Assembly: GCA_036365145.1 (NCBI GenBank)
Contig: JAEOAD010000888.1
Coordinates: forward strand, 1,963,501-2,027,500
Length of the DNA stretch: 64,000 nt
Direction: 5' to 3'
Source of the DNA: Orientallactaga sibirica
Lineage: Eukaryota; Chordata; Mammalia; Rodentia; Dipodidae
A program made the position numbers and the translations under genes. Below the pieces are notes generated by a model, which was not told the origin of the DNA, searched no databases, and saw only the letters and a list, made by a program, of their open reading frames with translations. Position 1 is the stretch's first letter. Every line of letters starts with the position of its first letter. Positions 23,065 to 34,920 of this stretch are shown here, piece after piece.

Positions 23065-23690
23065 AGGGCCGAGGAGATGACTGAGCCATTCAAGGCACTT
23101 GCTTCTTGCAAAGTGAGCCTGAACAACCACAAACCATGTGAAAGCCACAAAAGACAGTTAATCCGTTGTTTATTAAACACTTTTTTAAGAGACAGAGTTC
23201 ACTTGAGACTTGTAGTCCAGGTTAATGGGAGACCCAAAAGCTTCTGCCTCCTAAATATTTTTTTAAATACCTGTGTATGCTGGGTATAGAGGTCCACATC
23301 TTTTTTATTTTAAAATTTTTAAATTATTTTATTTATTTTTGGAGAGAGACACAGAAAGAGACAGAGAGAGAGGGAGAGGAAGACAGAGATGGGCGTGCCA
23401 GCAGCCTCTCAGCTGCTGTGAATGAAATCCAGATGCGTGCGCTCCCCTTGTGGTCAAGTGTGGCATTGCACCCTTGCGTCACTTTGCATCTGGCTAAATG
23501 TGGGACTTGGAGATTGGAACCGGGTTCTTAGTCTTAGCAGGCAGGCGCCTTAACTGCTAAGCCATCTCTCCAGCCCAGAGGTCCACATCTTTAATCCCAG
23601 CCCTTAGTAGGCAGAGGTAGGAAGAGTGCCATGAGTTTGAGGCCACCCTGAGACTACATAGTGAACCTCTCTTCATTAGGTCCTGCCCTC
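23065..23690. repeat. Degenerate DIP, then a B1 split by a type-b DIP
   Basis: 23065-23150 is a weak DIP-like head. B1 plus (about 23270-23303 and 23577-23690) is cut by a type-b DIP on minus (about 23330-23576). A perfect 16-bp target duplication, AGAGGTCCACATCTTT, lies at 23288-23303 and 23577-23592. Confidence 0.8.
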
Positions 23691-23884
23691 ACTGCTGCCA
23701 GTGAAATGTCCAGGCCCCTCTCTGGGTGCCAGGTATGATGCTCGCCCGGCCCACCCATGACTCCCACCATTCATCACTCCAGATGGACTACGGGCCTTTT
23801 TACTTACCTTTTCTACTGGTTTTAGACTGTATATAGATTTTATTACTTCCCTATTGAAATAAAAGCTGAACAGACAAAAAAGAT

Positions 23885-24308
23885 AGGGCTGGAGAGATTG
23901 CTTAGCAGTTAAGTGCTTGCCTCTGAAGTCTAAGGACCCCAGTTCAAGGTTCAATTCCCTAGTATCCACATAAGCCAGATGCACAAGGTGGCACATGTAT
24001 CTGGAGTTCGTTTGCAGTGGCTGGAGGCCCCAGTGCACCTATTCTCATTCTCTCTCTCTCTGTCATTCTCAAATAAATAAAAATAAACAAAATTTTAAAA
24101 ATAAAATAATCAAATAGGGCTGGAGAGATGACTTAGCGGTTAAGGCGTTTGCCTGCAAAGCCAAAGGATCCCAGTTTGATTCTCCAGGACCCACGTAAGC
24201 CAGATGCACAAGGGGGCATATGCATCTGGAGTTTGTTTGCAGTGGTTTGAGGCCCTGGTGCGCCCATTCTTTCTCTCTCTCTCTCAAATAAATAAATAAA
24301 ATATATGT
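23885..24308 (+). repeat. Two DIP SINEs in tandem
   Basis: 23885-24100 and 24117-24308, separated by a short A-rich tail. Confidence 0.85.
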
Positions 24309-24314
24309 AAAATA

Positions 24315-24980
24315 ATCAAATAAAAAATAAAAAACGCCTGTGTGTATATGTGTGTGAGTGTAATGTGCATGTGTGTATTTGGTGTGTGCGAGTGCATGGT
24401 TGTGTGCACCATTGAGCATGTATGTGTGTATGTATGGAGGCCAAAGGAATGCTATCTTCCTTTTTGGAGACAGGGTCTTTCATTGACCTGGAGGCTGCAC
24501 TGGCTGGCAAGTAAGCCAAAGACCCACCTTGCTCTAACTCCCCAGCACTGGGATCACAGGTGTGCACCAACATACCCAGAATTTTTGTTTTTGTTTCTGA
24601 AGGCAGAGTTTTACTCTAGCTCAACCAACCGTATCTGGTTGGTTCCCGAGGTAGGGTCTCACTCTAGCTTAGGCTGACCTGGATTAACTATGTAGTCTCA
24701 GGTGGCCTCGAACTCTCAGCGATCCTCCTTCCTCTGCCTCCTGAGTGCTGGGATTAAAGGCGTGCGCCACCACGCCTGGCCTGACCTGGAATTTACTATG
24801 TAGTCTCAGGCTGCCTTGAACTTACAACAATCCTCCTATCTCTGTTTCCCAAGTGCTGGGATTAAAGGTATGCACCACCACGCCCTGCAAACTCAGATGT
24901 TTTGCATGGGTGCTGGGGTCTGAATTTGGGTCCAGTGACAACAAGCACCTTACTAGCTGAGTTATTGCCCCAGTCCCACA
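24315..24980 (-). repeat. B4 containing a B1 containing another B1
   Basis: B4 minus: tail and B1-like part 24315-24578, ID-like part 24889-24980. Inside it is a B1 minus (24580-24630 and 24780-24887), itself interrupted by a second B1 minus (about 24645-24779). This gives three layers of relative age. Confidence 0.7.
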
Positions 24981-25409
24981 TTCTAAGTGCATAGCAGAGG
25001 ATGTGTCAGGTAGTGCTCTACAATCCAGAGAAGCACCGGCAAAGAAGATAGATGAGGTTCTCTTCATCCTTTAGCTTCATATTACAAAATACAAATTCAT
25101 CTATTCCCAGATTCGACTTACTGTATACTATTTATTGTGGCTAAGGAGAAAAATATATTTGAGGCAATTAAAGATAAACTTGAAATATGCCTCATGATAA
25201 CATATAAATAAAATTAAATATATACTAAAAGCAATATGTTTATCCAGGATAAAAGGTCTAGCTCACTAATTTTTACACACTATGCAGACAGAGTTCATAT
25301 TGTTAAACCCTTACTGGCATGTGTCAACAGAAAAGCACAGAGACAAATCTCAAAGGCAAGTTGCACAGTTGCCCTCCTTACCTTTAAGTAACATGGAAGA
25401 GACCTTGAG

Positions 25410-25565
25410 AGACACTTTTTTTTTTTTTGAGGTAGGGTCTTACTCTAGCCCAGGGTGACTTGCAATTCACTCTGTATTCTCAGGGTGGCCTTGAACTCAT
25501 GGCAATCCTTCTACCTCTGCTTCCCGAGTGCTGGGATTAATGACACATGCCACCACGACTGGTGG
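25410..25565 (-). repeat. B1 SINE
   Basis: Starts with a T run on plus, then GAGGTAGGGTCTTACTC. Confidence 0.85.
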
Positions 25566-26082
25566 GAGACACCTTTATTAAATGCTGAGTGAATTATTTT
25601 ATAACAGATCAGTGAGAGAATAATTATTTCCTCCTTTTCTGCACAAAGTGATTAAAATGTAAACTATTGGTTTTTACGCTGACAAGGGCCACTACAAATA
25701 GAAAGTACTAAAAACAGAAAAGCTAAAACTTCAGGAGGCAATGAACATAGATTTCTGCTGTTTTTCTGGATGGTCTTTTTTGGTGAGCCTTTTGTTCTAT
25801 GAAACACACACATACACACACACATACACACACAAAATAACCAACTTCCTTCAAAATCACAGCATATGGCAGGAACAAAACAGGACCTCTGAGAGTCAAG
25901 TTCCTAGAAGCTGCCTTCATGGGAGCAACAGAACAGGGCTGGATCTGTCTGTATGGATGTTTGCGGGTATGTGGGGTTTTGAAAGGAGGTATTTTTTTAC
26001 AACTGGTATTTTGACATTAATCCATTTTGAGAGATAAAGCAATGTGTGGAAAGAAAATAAAGCCAAAAAAATAATCAGTTCT
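25566..26082. other. Unique intron 1 sequence with a (CA)n
   Basis: (CA)n at about 25805-25835. Nothing else recognised. Confidence 0.5.
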
Positions 26083-26345
26083 GGGCTGGAGAGATGGCTT
26101 AGCGGTTAAGGCGCCTGCCTCCTAAGCCTAAGAACCCGGTTCCAATCTCCAGGTCCCACGTTTAGCCAGATGCAAAGTGACGCAAGGGCGCAATGCCACA
26201 CTTGCCCACAAGGGGGCTCACACATCTGGATTTCGTTCACAGTAGCTGAGAGACTGCTGGCACGCCCATCTCTATCTGTCTCCCTCTCCCTCTCTGTCTG
26301 TCTCTCTCTCTGTCTCTCTCCAAAAATAAAAAAATTTAAAAAAAA
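26083..26345 (+). repeat. DIP SINE, type b, with CTCF-like core
   Basis: CCACAAGGGGGCTC at 26206-26219. The tail carries a CT/TGTC tract. Confidence 0.85.
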
Positions 26346-27120
26346 TCAGTTCTCTCAAGACAGGTATTGTGGTCTCCCTACTTTTTCCAGTGCCAACTCT
26401 ACCTGACCAAAACTCAAGAGTAGAAGGTAAGAAAGGTGTGCTTTCTCTTCCACATCATCTAACCATTAGCCCTTCTCGGGTGCAGTGTAGGGCTGCCAAA
26501 GCATCATGGAGACACACAGGTCCCTTCATAATTCTGCCATTTGTGGTGCCCCGAGCTGCCACTTGGAGCCCAGAGACTCAAAAACCAAAGAGCAGGTTCC
26601 AGAAGGTTGCCTGACTTCTTAAACTTTGCAAGCTAAGTTGAGGTGGGGGAGACCCTTACTATGATAAAGCACCCTACTGTGTAATTCTGGAAGTAAAGAA
26701 AGCACTCACAGCAGTACCCACAAACTCTTCACAGGAAACGACTTCTAATAAATGATTCTCTTGTAGTTATAATTCCATTTATAAAAGCTAAAACTGTTGT
26801 AAGAATAGACTACTGGCAACGAAAGATGGTCTGACAAAATGTACTATTGTAGATTCCTATTATAGAAAACTTTCTTCACAATTTAACAAACAAAGCTCAC
26901 TGGTGACTCTCCATGCCTACTGACCTTAGATTTACACTGAGAACTATTTGTTAAAACTATTTTTACTGACAATTATTCAAAAGTATGTATTCAGTAAATT
27001 TTAAAATAGTTGAGCCCCCCAGGTTCCCTCTTACTCTAGCTGTGGACATGGTGAGGGACGTTGTGCCTGCTGATTGTTATAGTTAGTACCCAAACTTTGA
27101 CCAGGTCTGAAATTGCATCT
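26346..27120. other. Unique intron 1 sequence
   Basis: About 775 bp without recognisable repeats. An 81-codon frame at 26369-26614 shows no known domain. Confidence 0.5.
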
Positions 27121-27154
27121 TTTAAAAATATTTATTTAAAAAATAAATAAATAA

Positions 27155-27995
27155 AAGGACTGGAGGAATGGCTTAGCGGTTAAGGCGTCTGCCTGCAAAG
27201 CCAAAGGACCCCGGTTCGATTCCCCAGGACCCATGTTAGCCAGATGCACAAGGGGGCACACGCATCTGGAGTTCGTTTGCAGTGGCTGGAGACCCTGGCG
27301 TGCCCATTCTCTCTCTCTCTCCCTCTTTCTCTGTCAAATAAATTAATAAAAAATAAAATATTTTTAAAAATATTTATTTATTTATCTGCAAGCAGAAAGA
27401 GAAAGACAGAATGGGTGTACCAGGGCACATGAGCCACTTTGTACATCTGGCTTTATGTGGGTACTGTGGAATGGAACCCAGATCATTAGGCCCTACAGGC
27501 AATTGCCTTAACTGCTGAGCCATCTCTTCAGTCCAGAAATTGAATCTTTTATTTCAATGAGTCATACCCCTGCATGTAGACTCAACTCTGTCACTCACAA
27601 TGACACATTTAGTGTGCATCATAGTCATGAACTGGACTTTAAAAAGGAGCTTTGAGCCAGGTGTGGTGGCGCACACCTTTAATCCCAGCACTCGGGAGGC
27701 AGAGGTAGGAGGATCGCTGAGAGTTCAAGGCCACCCTGAGACTACATAGTTAATTCCAGGTCAGCCTGGACCAGAGTGAGACCCTACCTCGCAAAACCAA
27801 AAAAAAAAAAAAAAAAAGGAGCTTTGGTCAGGCATGGCCAAAAGTGCACACCTTTAATCCTAACACTTGGGAGGCAGAGGTAGGAGGATTGCTGTGAGTC
27901 AGAGGCCACCCTGGGACTAAATAGTGAATTAGAGGTCAGCCTGGGCTAGACAGAGCAAGACCCTACCTTGAGAAACAAAAACAAAACAAAAAATT
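27155..27995. repeat. SINE cluster DIP, DIP, B1, B1
   Basis: DIP plus 27155-27362 and DIP minus 27366-27535 (tail-to-tail), B1 plus 27656-27818, B1 plus 27828-27995. Confidence 0.85.
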
Positions 27996-28068
27996 AAAAG
28001 AGCTTTGGGGATGGGTTTCAATACCTGAGCATACTACAAGTACACTCTACTTCTAATCCTCTAACCCG

Positions 28069-28252
28069 TTTTTTTTGTTTGTTTGTGTTTTTGTTGTTGT
28101 TGTTGTTGTTTGTTTGCGGTAGGGTCTCACTCTGGCTCAGGCTGACCTTGAATTCACTATGTAGTCCTCAGGGTGGCCCTGAACTCTCGGCAATCCTCCT
28201 GCCTCTGCCTCCTGAGTGCTGGGATTAAAGGTGTGTGCCACCACGCCCGGCT
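28069..28252 (-). repeat. B1 SINE spanning the left edge of the tandem duplication
   Basis: Full B1 with an (TTG)n-rich tail. Homology with the second copy begins inside it, at 28159. Confidence 0.8.
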
Positions 28253-29139
28253 AACCCATTTAAAAATTTTTTTAATTTATTCACTTTATTTATTTGAGAG
28301 AGAGAGAGAAAAAAAAAAGGCAGAGAGAGAGAGAGAGAATGGGCACACTAGGGTCTTCAGCCACTGCAAACAAACTCCAGAAGCATGTACCACATTGTAC
28401 ATCTGGCTTACATGAATCCTGGGGAATCGAACCTGGGTTCTTGGGGCTTTGCAAGCTAGCACCTTAACTGCTAAGCCATCCCTCCAGCCCCCCTGGTGTT
28501 TTTTTTTTTTTTAAATATTGTACTGACTGATTGATTTGAGAGAGAGAGAGGGAATGGGCCCATTAGGGCCTCCAGCCACTATAAATGAACTCCAGACTCA
28601 TGCACCACCTTGTGCATCTGGCTTTATATGGGTACTGGGGAACTGAACTTGGGCCCTTAGGCAAACACCTTAACTGCTAAGCCACCTCTCCAGCCTTTTT
28701 TAAACATGTAAACAGAATGCAATCTTTTCAGAATTACTTTATCAGAAACCCCCAAAATGGCCTGCAGCAGGAAATCTAAGGCATTTGGTGACTTAAAAAG
28801 AGCTATGAACAAGCCAGCAAGATGTGAGGGCCCATGCCTTTACTCCCAGTATTAAGTAAATTGAAGTAGGAGGTTCACTGTGAGTTTGAGGCCAGCCTAG
28901 GGCTACAGAATGAGTTCCAGGTCAGCCTGGCCTAGAGTGAGACCTGCCTTAAAACAAAACCTAAACTTAGAACTCCACTGATCCACTCCCTCTGCTCTCT
29001 TGTAAAACTGCTCCTCAAAGTGACTTCTTGATTAAACAAAATCCCAAACACTCAATTTTTATTTTATCCAACAGGTCTTTGTCTCTTGAAGAAGCCTGTA
29101 ACTGCATTCCCAAACAGTCAATCTATCGTTCCTGCAGCT

Positions 29140-29157
29140 GTTGCCTAGGTAACCAAT
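29140..29157 (+). promoter_or_regulatory. RFX X-box adjoining a CCAAT box (copy 1)
   Basis: GTTGCC-TA-GGTAAC is a perfect inverted repeat fitting the X-box (GTNRCC N0-3 RGYAAC). It overlaps the start of CCAAT at 29153-29157. Binding is untested. Confidence 0.4.
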
Positions 29158-29561
29158 CCAGCCAAATAAAAGATTTATACACAACAGAAAAAATAAACCA
29201 AACTGAAAGCTATAGCATCCCAATAGCTCATACAATCTCACCTGTGTATCATCACACACAAATGAAGTCTTAAGCCCAGAAGGTAGAGTGTCTTAACCAA
29301 ATCGGCTGTGACATTCAATCATCCACAGACACCGAAAAGAAAGCATTAGTACAGCCAGTCTGAGCATGTCTGCTGCCGCTGTGAAGATGGTTACAAGGCA
29401 TGGCAGCACTATGTGTAAAAGCAGTCATAGGTAATCTGTAACCCAGGCTTGTAAGGAGGCACACACCCACCAGAGCTTGTACTTGCAAATCACGTGAAGT
29501 GCCAGACACTCTGGACAGAGACAGTTTCCCCGCTGCTGGACCTGAGCAAAATGGTACGATT

Positions 29562-29645
29562 GGGCTGGGGTGTGGTTTAGTAATACAATATGTGGTTATC
29601 ATGTGTGAAGTCCCGGGTTCAACCCCAGCTCCATCATCTCCAAAA
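29562..29645 (+). repeat. ID SINE (tRNA-derived), copy 1
   Basis: Begins GGGCTGGGGTGTGGTTTAG. The B box is CGGGTTCAACCCC and the end is CCCAGCTCC. The only clear ID element in this window apart from its duplicate. Confidence 0.65.
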
Positions 29646-32600
29646 CAACACCCACCCCGGGGTGGGGGGAACATGTGATTGCTCTCTTGCAGTGTCTCTT
29701 CTAAATTTTCCAAAGACTGTTCTCTCAAAGGCCCTTGTCAGCTGCAGTTACTGTGATCTGACATATCTTCCATCAATGTGGAGCTCTGGCTTTTCTTTCA
29801 GCAGATATAAAACTCTGTTAAAACATGCCTTTAATCCCAGCACTTGGCAAGTAGGAGGTCTCACTGAGTTACACAGGCCACCCTGAGACTACATAGCTAA
29901 TTCCAGGTTAGCCTGGACCACTCAAAAAAAAAAAAAAAAAAAAACTCTGTTCTTGGCAAGCTGTCTCACTGGTTACATACACATAAACAAATGCCACAAA
30001 TGTCTTAATGACTGTCCATGGCCCATCCAAAGAAAATTTGTACTTAAGGGACACTTTTCCAATTCAGTGGAAATTAAGGAGTTTCCTAATTTACTGACAG
30101 CATGGCTGAAGGAATTGAGGAGAACTATAGTAGCACTGACGAAGGAGGAACTGTGAAGAGGAGGGCTCCAAACTAGGCAGGAATACAATCTCCTGATGAG
30201 CCCTCCCCAGACAGTGCATCCTCTCAGAGCAGATGCACAAGCACAGAAAAGAACAGCCTGAAGATGCCCTAGCCGTCCTATACTAAAGATGCTTTAACCA
30301 TTTATCTATAGTTATATAATTACATATGGCTTTAGCTACTTACATACTTAAATTGTTTCCTCTAAGAAGCATAGCTAGTGGTCATTTCCATCTGCTACTT
30401 TGCATTCTACTTTATTAAAATACTTTATTTATTTACTTCAGAGAGGAGAGAAAGAGACAGATGAGAGAGGGCAGGAATAATATGGGTGTGCCAGGGCCTC
30501 TAGCCACTGCAAAAAAACTCTAGATGCCTGTGCCACTTTGGCATCTGGTTTACGTGGGGTACTGGGAATCGAACCTGTGTTCTTAGGCATCGCAGGCAAG
30601 TGACTTAACCGCTAAGCCATCTCTCCAGTCCTTCATTCTACTTTAGAACACAAGTGTTTAGAAAAGTGAATCTGGACTGGAGAGGTGGCTTAGCCATTAA
30701 GACACTTGACTGCAAAGCCAAAGGACCCACGTAAGCCAGATGCACAAGGTAGCACATGTGTTTGGAGTTTGTTTGCAGCGGCTGGAGGCCCTGTTGTGCC
30801 CATTCTTTATCTCAAATAAATAAATTTAAAAAAAAAGAAAAAGTGAATCTGACAAACCACACACAAGATGTCTGAACATCCGAAGAAGGTAAGAGTATGG
30901 GCTAAGCAGTAGTCCACTAGTGACAGTGTGCCCTCAGGTCACTTTCTGTTCACACAGCCTCTCCTGGTGCTTCTAGTTACCATCCTTATACTTTCTCCCA
31001 GCTGTTACTTCCCTACTGCTTTTCCATCTAGAATCCTTGACCCATCATGACTTACTTCCTTCTTGCACTTACCTCCAGGCTGCCGAATGCTGATAGAGAA
31101 ACCACCCAAAAAGTCCTAAATTTCAATCTCAGGATCATCACTACTATCAAAAACCTAATTAGATTTTCCTTATTCAGTGCTTGTCCATCCTTTACTGCAG
31201 CTATTCCAAGCCTCCTACATTCTTCGTACACATCAGAACCACCACTGCTCTCATTTAGTTGGTGCCAGTCTCTACTACTACTCTGGAAAAAGAGAGCATC
31301 CGACAACTCAAGCGTCCACCAACAAACTTGTGCAGTCATCCTTTCATCCTATTGATTTTTCTTGGATCTCATCCTCTCTCATTTCTTATAGGTCCTTGTC
31401 CAACTTTTAGTTAACTTATTCATTTACTTACTTATTGGCATCTCATGTCTATCTACTTCTGGATCTCCAAACCATTTGAATGTACTTAAGTTTATCCTAC
31501 CATAAACAAAGTGGCATCATGTTCATGGTCTGCTTTCTCTGCCTAACCTTGCTCACCACAGCCTTATGGAGATTCCCACCCCACCTTCCAGAGGCTCATT
31601 CACTGTTTAGCCTGCTAGAGCTTGACTTAAAAAAAATTATTTGCAAGGTGAGAGAGCAAGAGAGAGAGAGAGAGAGAGAGAGCGAGCAGGCATTTCAGGG
31701 CTTCTAGCTACTGTAAATAAATTCCAGATGCATTTGCCTATGCCACTTTGTGCATCTGGCTTCATGTGTGTATTGGGGAATCAAACCCAGACTGTCAGGC
31801 TTTGCAAGCAAGTATCTACACTGAGCCATCTCTCCAGCCCTAGAGCTTGGCTTTTGTCACAACCATCTCATGGAACAGCCCTTGCCAATCTCATATTCTC
31901 TCTATTGTTGACTCTAACAATGATGCTATGTCCTGGCCTCAACATTTAGCAGCTTTTGACTTCTTCAAATACATTTTCTTAGGTTTTGGTTATGCCCCCT
32001 ACAGTCTACCGGTTTTCCTACCCACCTCTAGTTTTCCCATTTCTATTTTTTTTTTTTTTTTTTTTTTTGGTTTTTCGAGGTAGGGTCTCACTCTAGCCCA
32101 GGCTGACCTGGAATTAACTATGTAGTCTCAGGGTGGCCTCGAACTCTCAGCGATCCTCCTACCTCTGCCTCCCGAGTGCTGGGATTAAAGGCGTGCGCCA
32201 CCACGCCTTTATATATATATATTTTTAAATATATATTTTATTTAGTTACTTGAGAGAGAAAGGTACAGAGAGAATGGGAGCTCCAGGATCTCCAGCCACT
32301 GCAAATGATTTCCAGACTCATGCACCTACTTGTGCACCTGGCTTACATGGGTCCAGGGGAATCGAACTTGAGCCCTTTGGCTTTGTAGGCAAGCACCTTA
32401 ACTACTAAGCCATCTCTCCAGCCCCCCATTTCTATTTTTATCATAGTCATTTCCCCTGCCATTCATTAATACTTGGTGTTTTAAAGGATCGCTCTTGGAT
32501 CTGGCTCTTTTACAAACACAGAAACTCCACAAAGGTCCAGATGCTGCTCTGCTTCTTCTCTAGTATTTACTGTTCAAATTCCTATATATTTATTTTGGGG

Positions 32601-33387
32601 TTTTTTTGGGGGGGGGTGGGGTAGTGAATTCCAGGTCAGCCTGAGCTAGAGTGAGACCCTACCTCGGGGAAAAAAAAAAAAAAAAAAACAGCCCTATGTT
32701 TAGACAATAACATATATATGACGGCTGAGAGTATATTAGTCATAACAGTCAAAAAGTGGACAAAACCTAACCAATTATTATTTGGTAAATGTTGTATTAC
32801 CACACAAAGCAGTATTTTTCAACAATTTTCTTAAAATGAAGTCCTTTCTGCTTACTGGCCACCCTCAGTTGGACCAACATTGCTCTGCCACAGCCTTTTT
32901 GCCAGAATGTCCTGCTTCACCAAAGCTCATGGCACTGGAGAAAAACCACTGCCAAAATAAATCTTTCCAAGAGACTTGGGAACACTCATCATGCCCAGCA
33001 TTGTGAGATCCTCAGCTTGCCACCGAGTTTCACAGTCTGGCTTTGGTTCTATCCCAATCCCCCCTTTTGGAATGGGAATGCTTACCCTGTGTCTTAGCAG
33101 TACAGATTTTCCTTTGTGATTTTACAGTGGCTCACAGCCAAGAGTTTTCCTTGAGTCACAAGAGAAAGTTTGGGCTTGAACTTCAGAGCAATAATGGAAC
33201 TGTTAAGAATTTGTGTGCAGAATAGTTGTATGCAGACCCACAGGTGATGAAATCAGCTCTCCACAAAACTGCCTGCTTCTCAGACATTGTTACAAATTCT
33301 GAGGTCCCTAGTTATATCACATTAAGTGGAATTAAGTGACCTTGTTGTTGTCTGTTTTTAGAGATTATAGTTTAAGATGATTTTTTT

Positions 33388-33428
33388 AGACTACATAGCA
33401 ATTCCAGGTCAGCCTGACCAGAGTGAGA
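33388..33428 (+). repeat. Orphan B1 fragment at the duplication junction
   Basis: A 41-bp piece of B1 3' body on plus sits between the two copies and butts directly against the minus-strand B1 that begins copy 2. It is absent from the right end of copy 2. Confidence 0.75.
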
Positions 33429-34411
33429 ATGTAGTCCTCAGGGTGGCCCCTGAACTCTCGGCAATCCTCCTGCCTCTGCCTCCTGAGTGCTGGGATTAAA
33501 GGTGTGTGCCACCTACCTGCTAACCCATTTAAAAATTTTTTAATTTATTCACTTTATTTATTTGAGAGAGAGAGAAAAAAAAAGGCAGATAGAGAGAGAG
33601 AGAATGGGCACACTAGGGTCTTCAGCCACTGCAAACAAACTCCAGAAGCATGTACCACATTGTACATCTGGCTTACATGAATCCTGGGAATCGAACCTGG
33701 GTTCTTGGGGCTTTGCAAGCTAGCACCTTAACTGCTAAGCCATCCCTCCAGCCCCTGGTGTTTTTTTTTTTTTTTTTTTTTTTTAAATATTGTACTGACT
33801 GATTGATTTGATTTGAGAGAGGGAATGGGCCCATTAGGGCCTCCAGCCACTATAAATGAACTCCAGACTCATGCACCACCTTGTGCATCTGGCTTTATAT
33901 GGGTACTGGGAACTGAACTTGGGCCCTTAGGCAAACACCTTAACTGCTAAGCCACCTCTCCAGCCTTTTTAAACATGTAAACAGAATGCAATCTTTTCAG
34001 AATTACTTTATCAGAAACCCCCAAAATGGCCTGCAGCAGGAAATCTAAGGCATTTGGTTGACTTAAAAAGAGCTATGAACAAGCCAGCAAGATGTGAGGG
34101 CCCATGCCTTTACTCCCAGTATTAAGTAAATTGAAGTAGGAGGTTCACTGTGAGTTTGAGGCCAGCCTAGGGCTACAGAATGAGTTCCAGGTCAGCCTGG
34201 CCTAGAGTGAGACCTGCCTTAAAACAAAACCTAAACTTAGAACTCCACTGCTCCACTCCCTCTGCTCTCTTGTAAAAACTGCTCCTCAAAGTGACTTCTT
34301 GATTAAACAAAATCCCAAACACTCAATTTTTATTTTATCCAACAGGTCTTTGTCTCTTGAAGAAGCCTGTAACTGCATTCCCCAAACAGTCAATCTATCG
34401 TTCCTGCAGCT

Positions 34412-34429
34412 GTTGCCTAGGTAACCAAT
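34412..34429 (+). promoter_or_regulatory. RFX X-box adjoining a CCAAT box (copy 2)
   Basis: Identical to the site at 29140, carried along by the tandem duplication. Confidence 0.4.
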
Positions 34430-34836
34430 CCAGCCAAATAAAAGATTTATACACAACAGAAAAAAATAAACCAAACTGAAAGCTATAGCATCCCAATAGC
34501 TCATACAATCTCACCTGTGTATCATCACACACAAAATGAAGTCTTAAGCCCAGAAGGTAGAGTGTCTTAACCAAATCGGCTGTGACATTCAATCATCCAC
34601 AGACACCGAAAAGAAAGCATTAGTACAGCCAGTCTGAGCATGTCTGCTGCCGCTGTGAAGATGGTTACAAGGCATGGCAGCACTATGTGTAAAAGCAGTC
34701 ATAGGTAATCTGTAACCCAGGCTTGTAAGGAGGCACACACCCACCAGAGCTTGTACTTGCAAATCACGTGAAGTGCCAGACACTCTGGACAGAGACAGTT
34801 TCCCCGCTGCTGGACCTGAGCAAAAATGGTACGATT

Positions 34837-34920
34837 GGGCTGGGGTGTGGTTTAGTAATACAATATGTGGTTATCATGTGTGAAGTCCCGGGTTCAACCC
34901 CAGCTCCATCATCTCCAAAA
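34837..34920 (+). repeat. ID SINE, copy 2
   Basis: The duplicate of the ID at 29562, same sequence by eye. Confidence 0.65.

Larger units (their letters stand above)
28159..33387 (+). repeat. Tandem duplication, copy 1 (about 5.2 kb)
   Basis: Nearly identical to 33429-38605 in the same orientation, including unique DNA and every SINE. Contents: end of B1, DIP minus 28264-28492, DIP minus 28501-28697, B1 plus 28811-28965, unique DNA with an X-box at 29140, ID plus 29562-29645, B1 plus 29820-29943, DIP minus 30411-30632, DIP plus 30674-30840, unique 30841-31624, DIP minus 31625-31840, B1 minus 32048-32206, DIP minus 32212-32424, partial B1 plus 32622-32687, unique to 33387. Confidence 0.9.

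Noticed and set aside
31047..31355. Frames of about 100 codons repeated in both duplicate copies (also 36275-36586)
   Set aside because: They recur only because the DNA is duplicated. Opposite-strand frames of equal length overlap them, and homopolymer or triplet changes have no sign of coding constraint.
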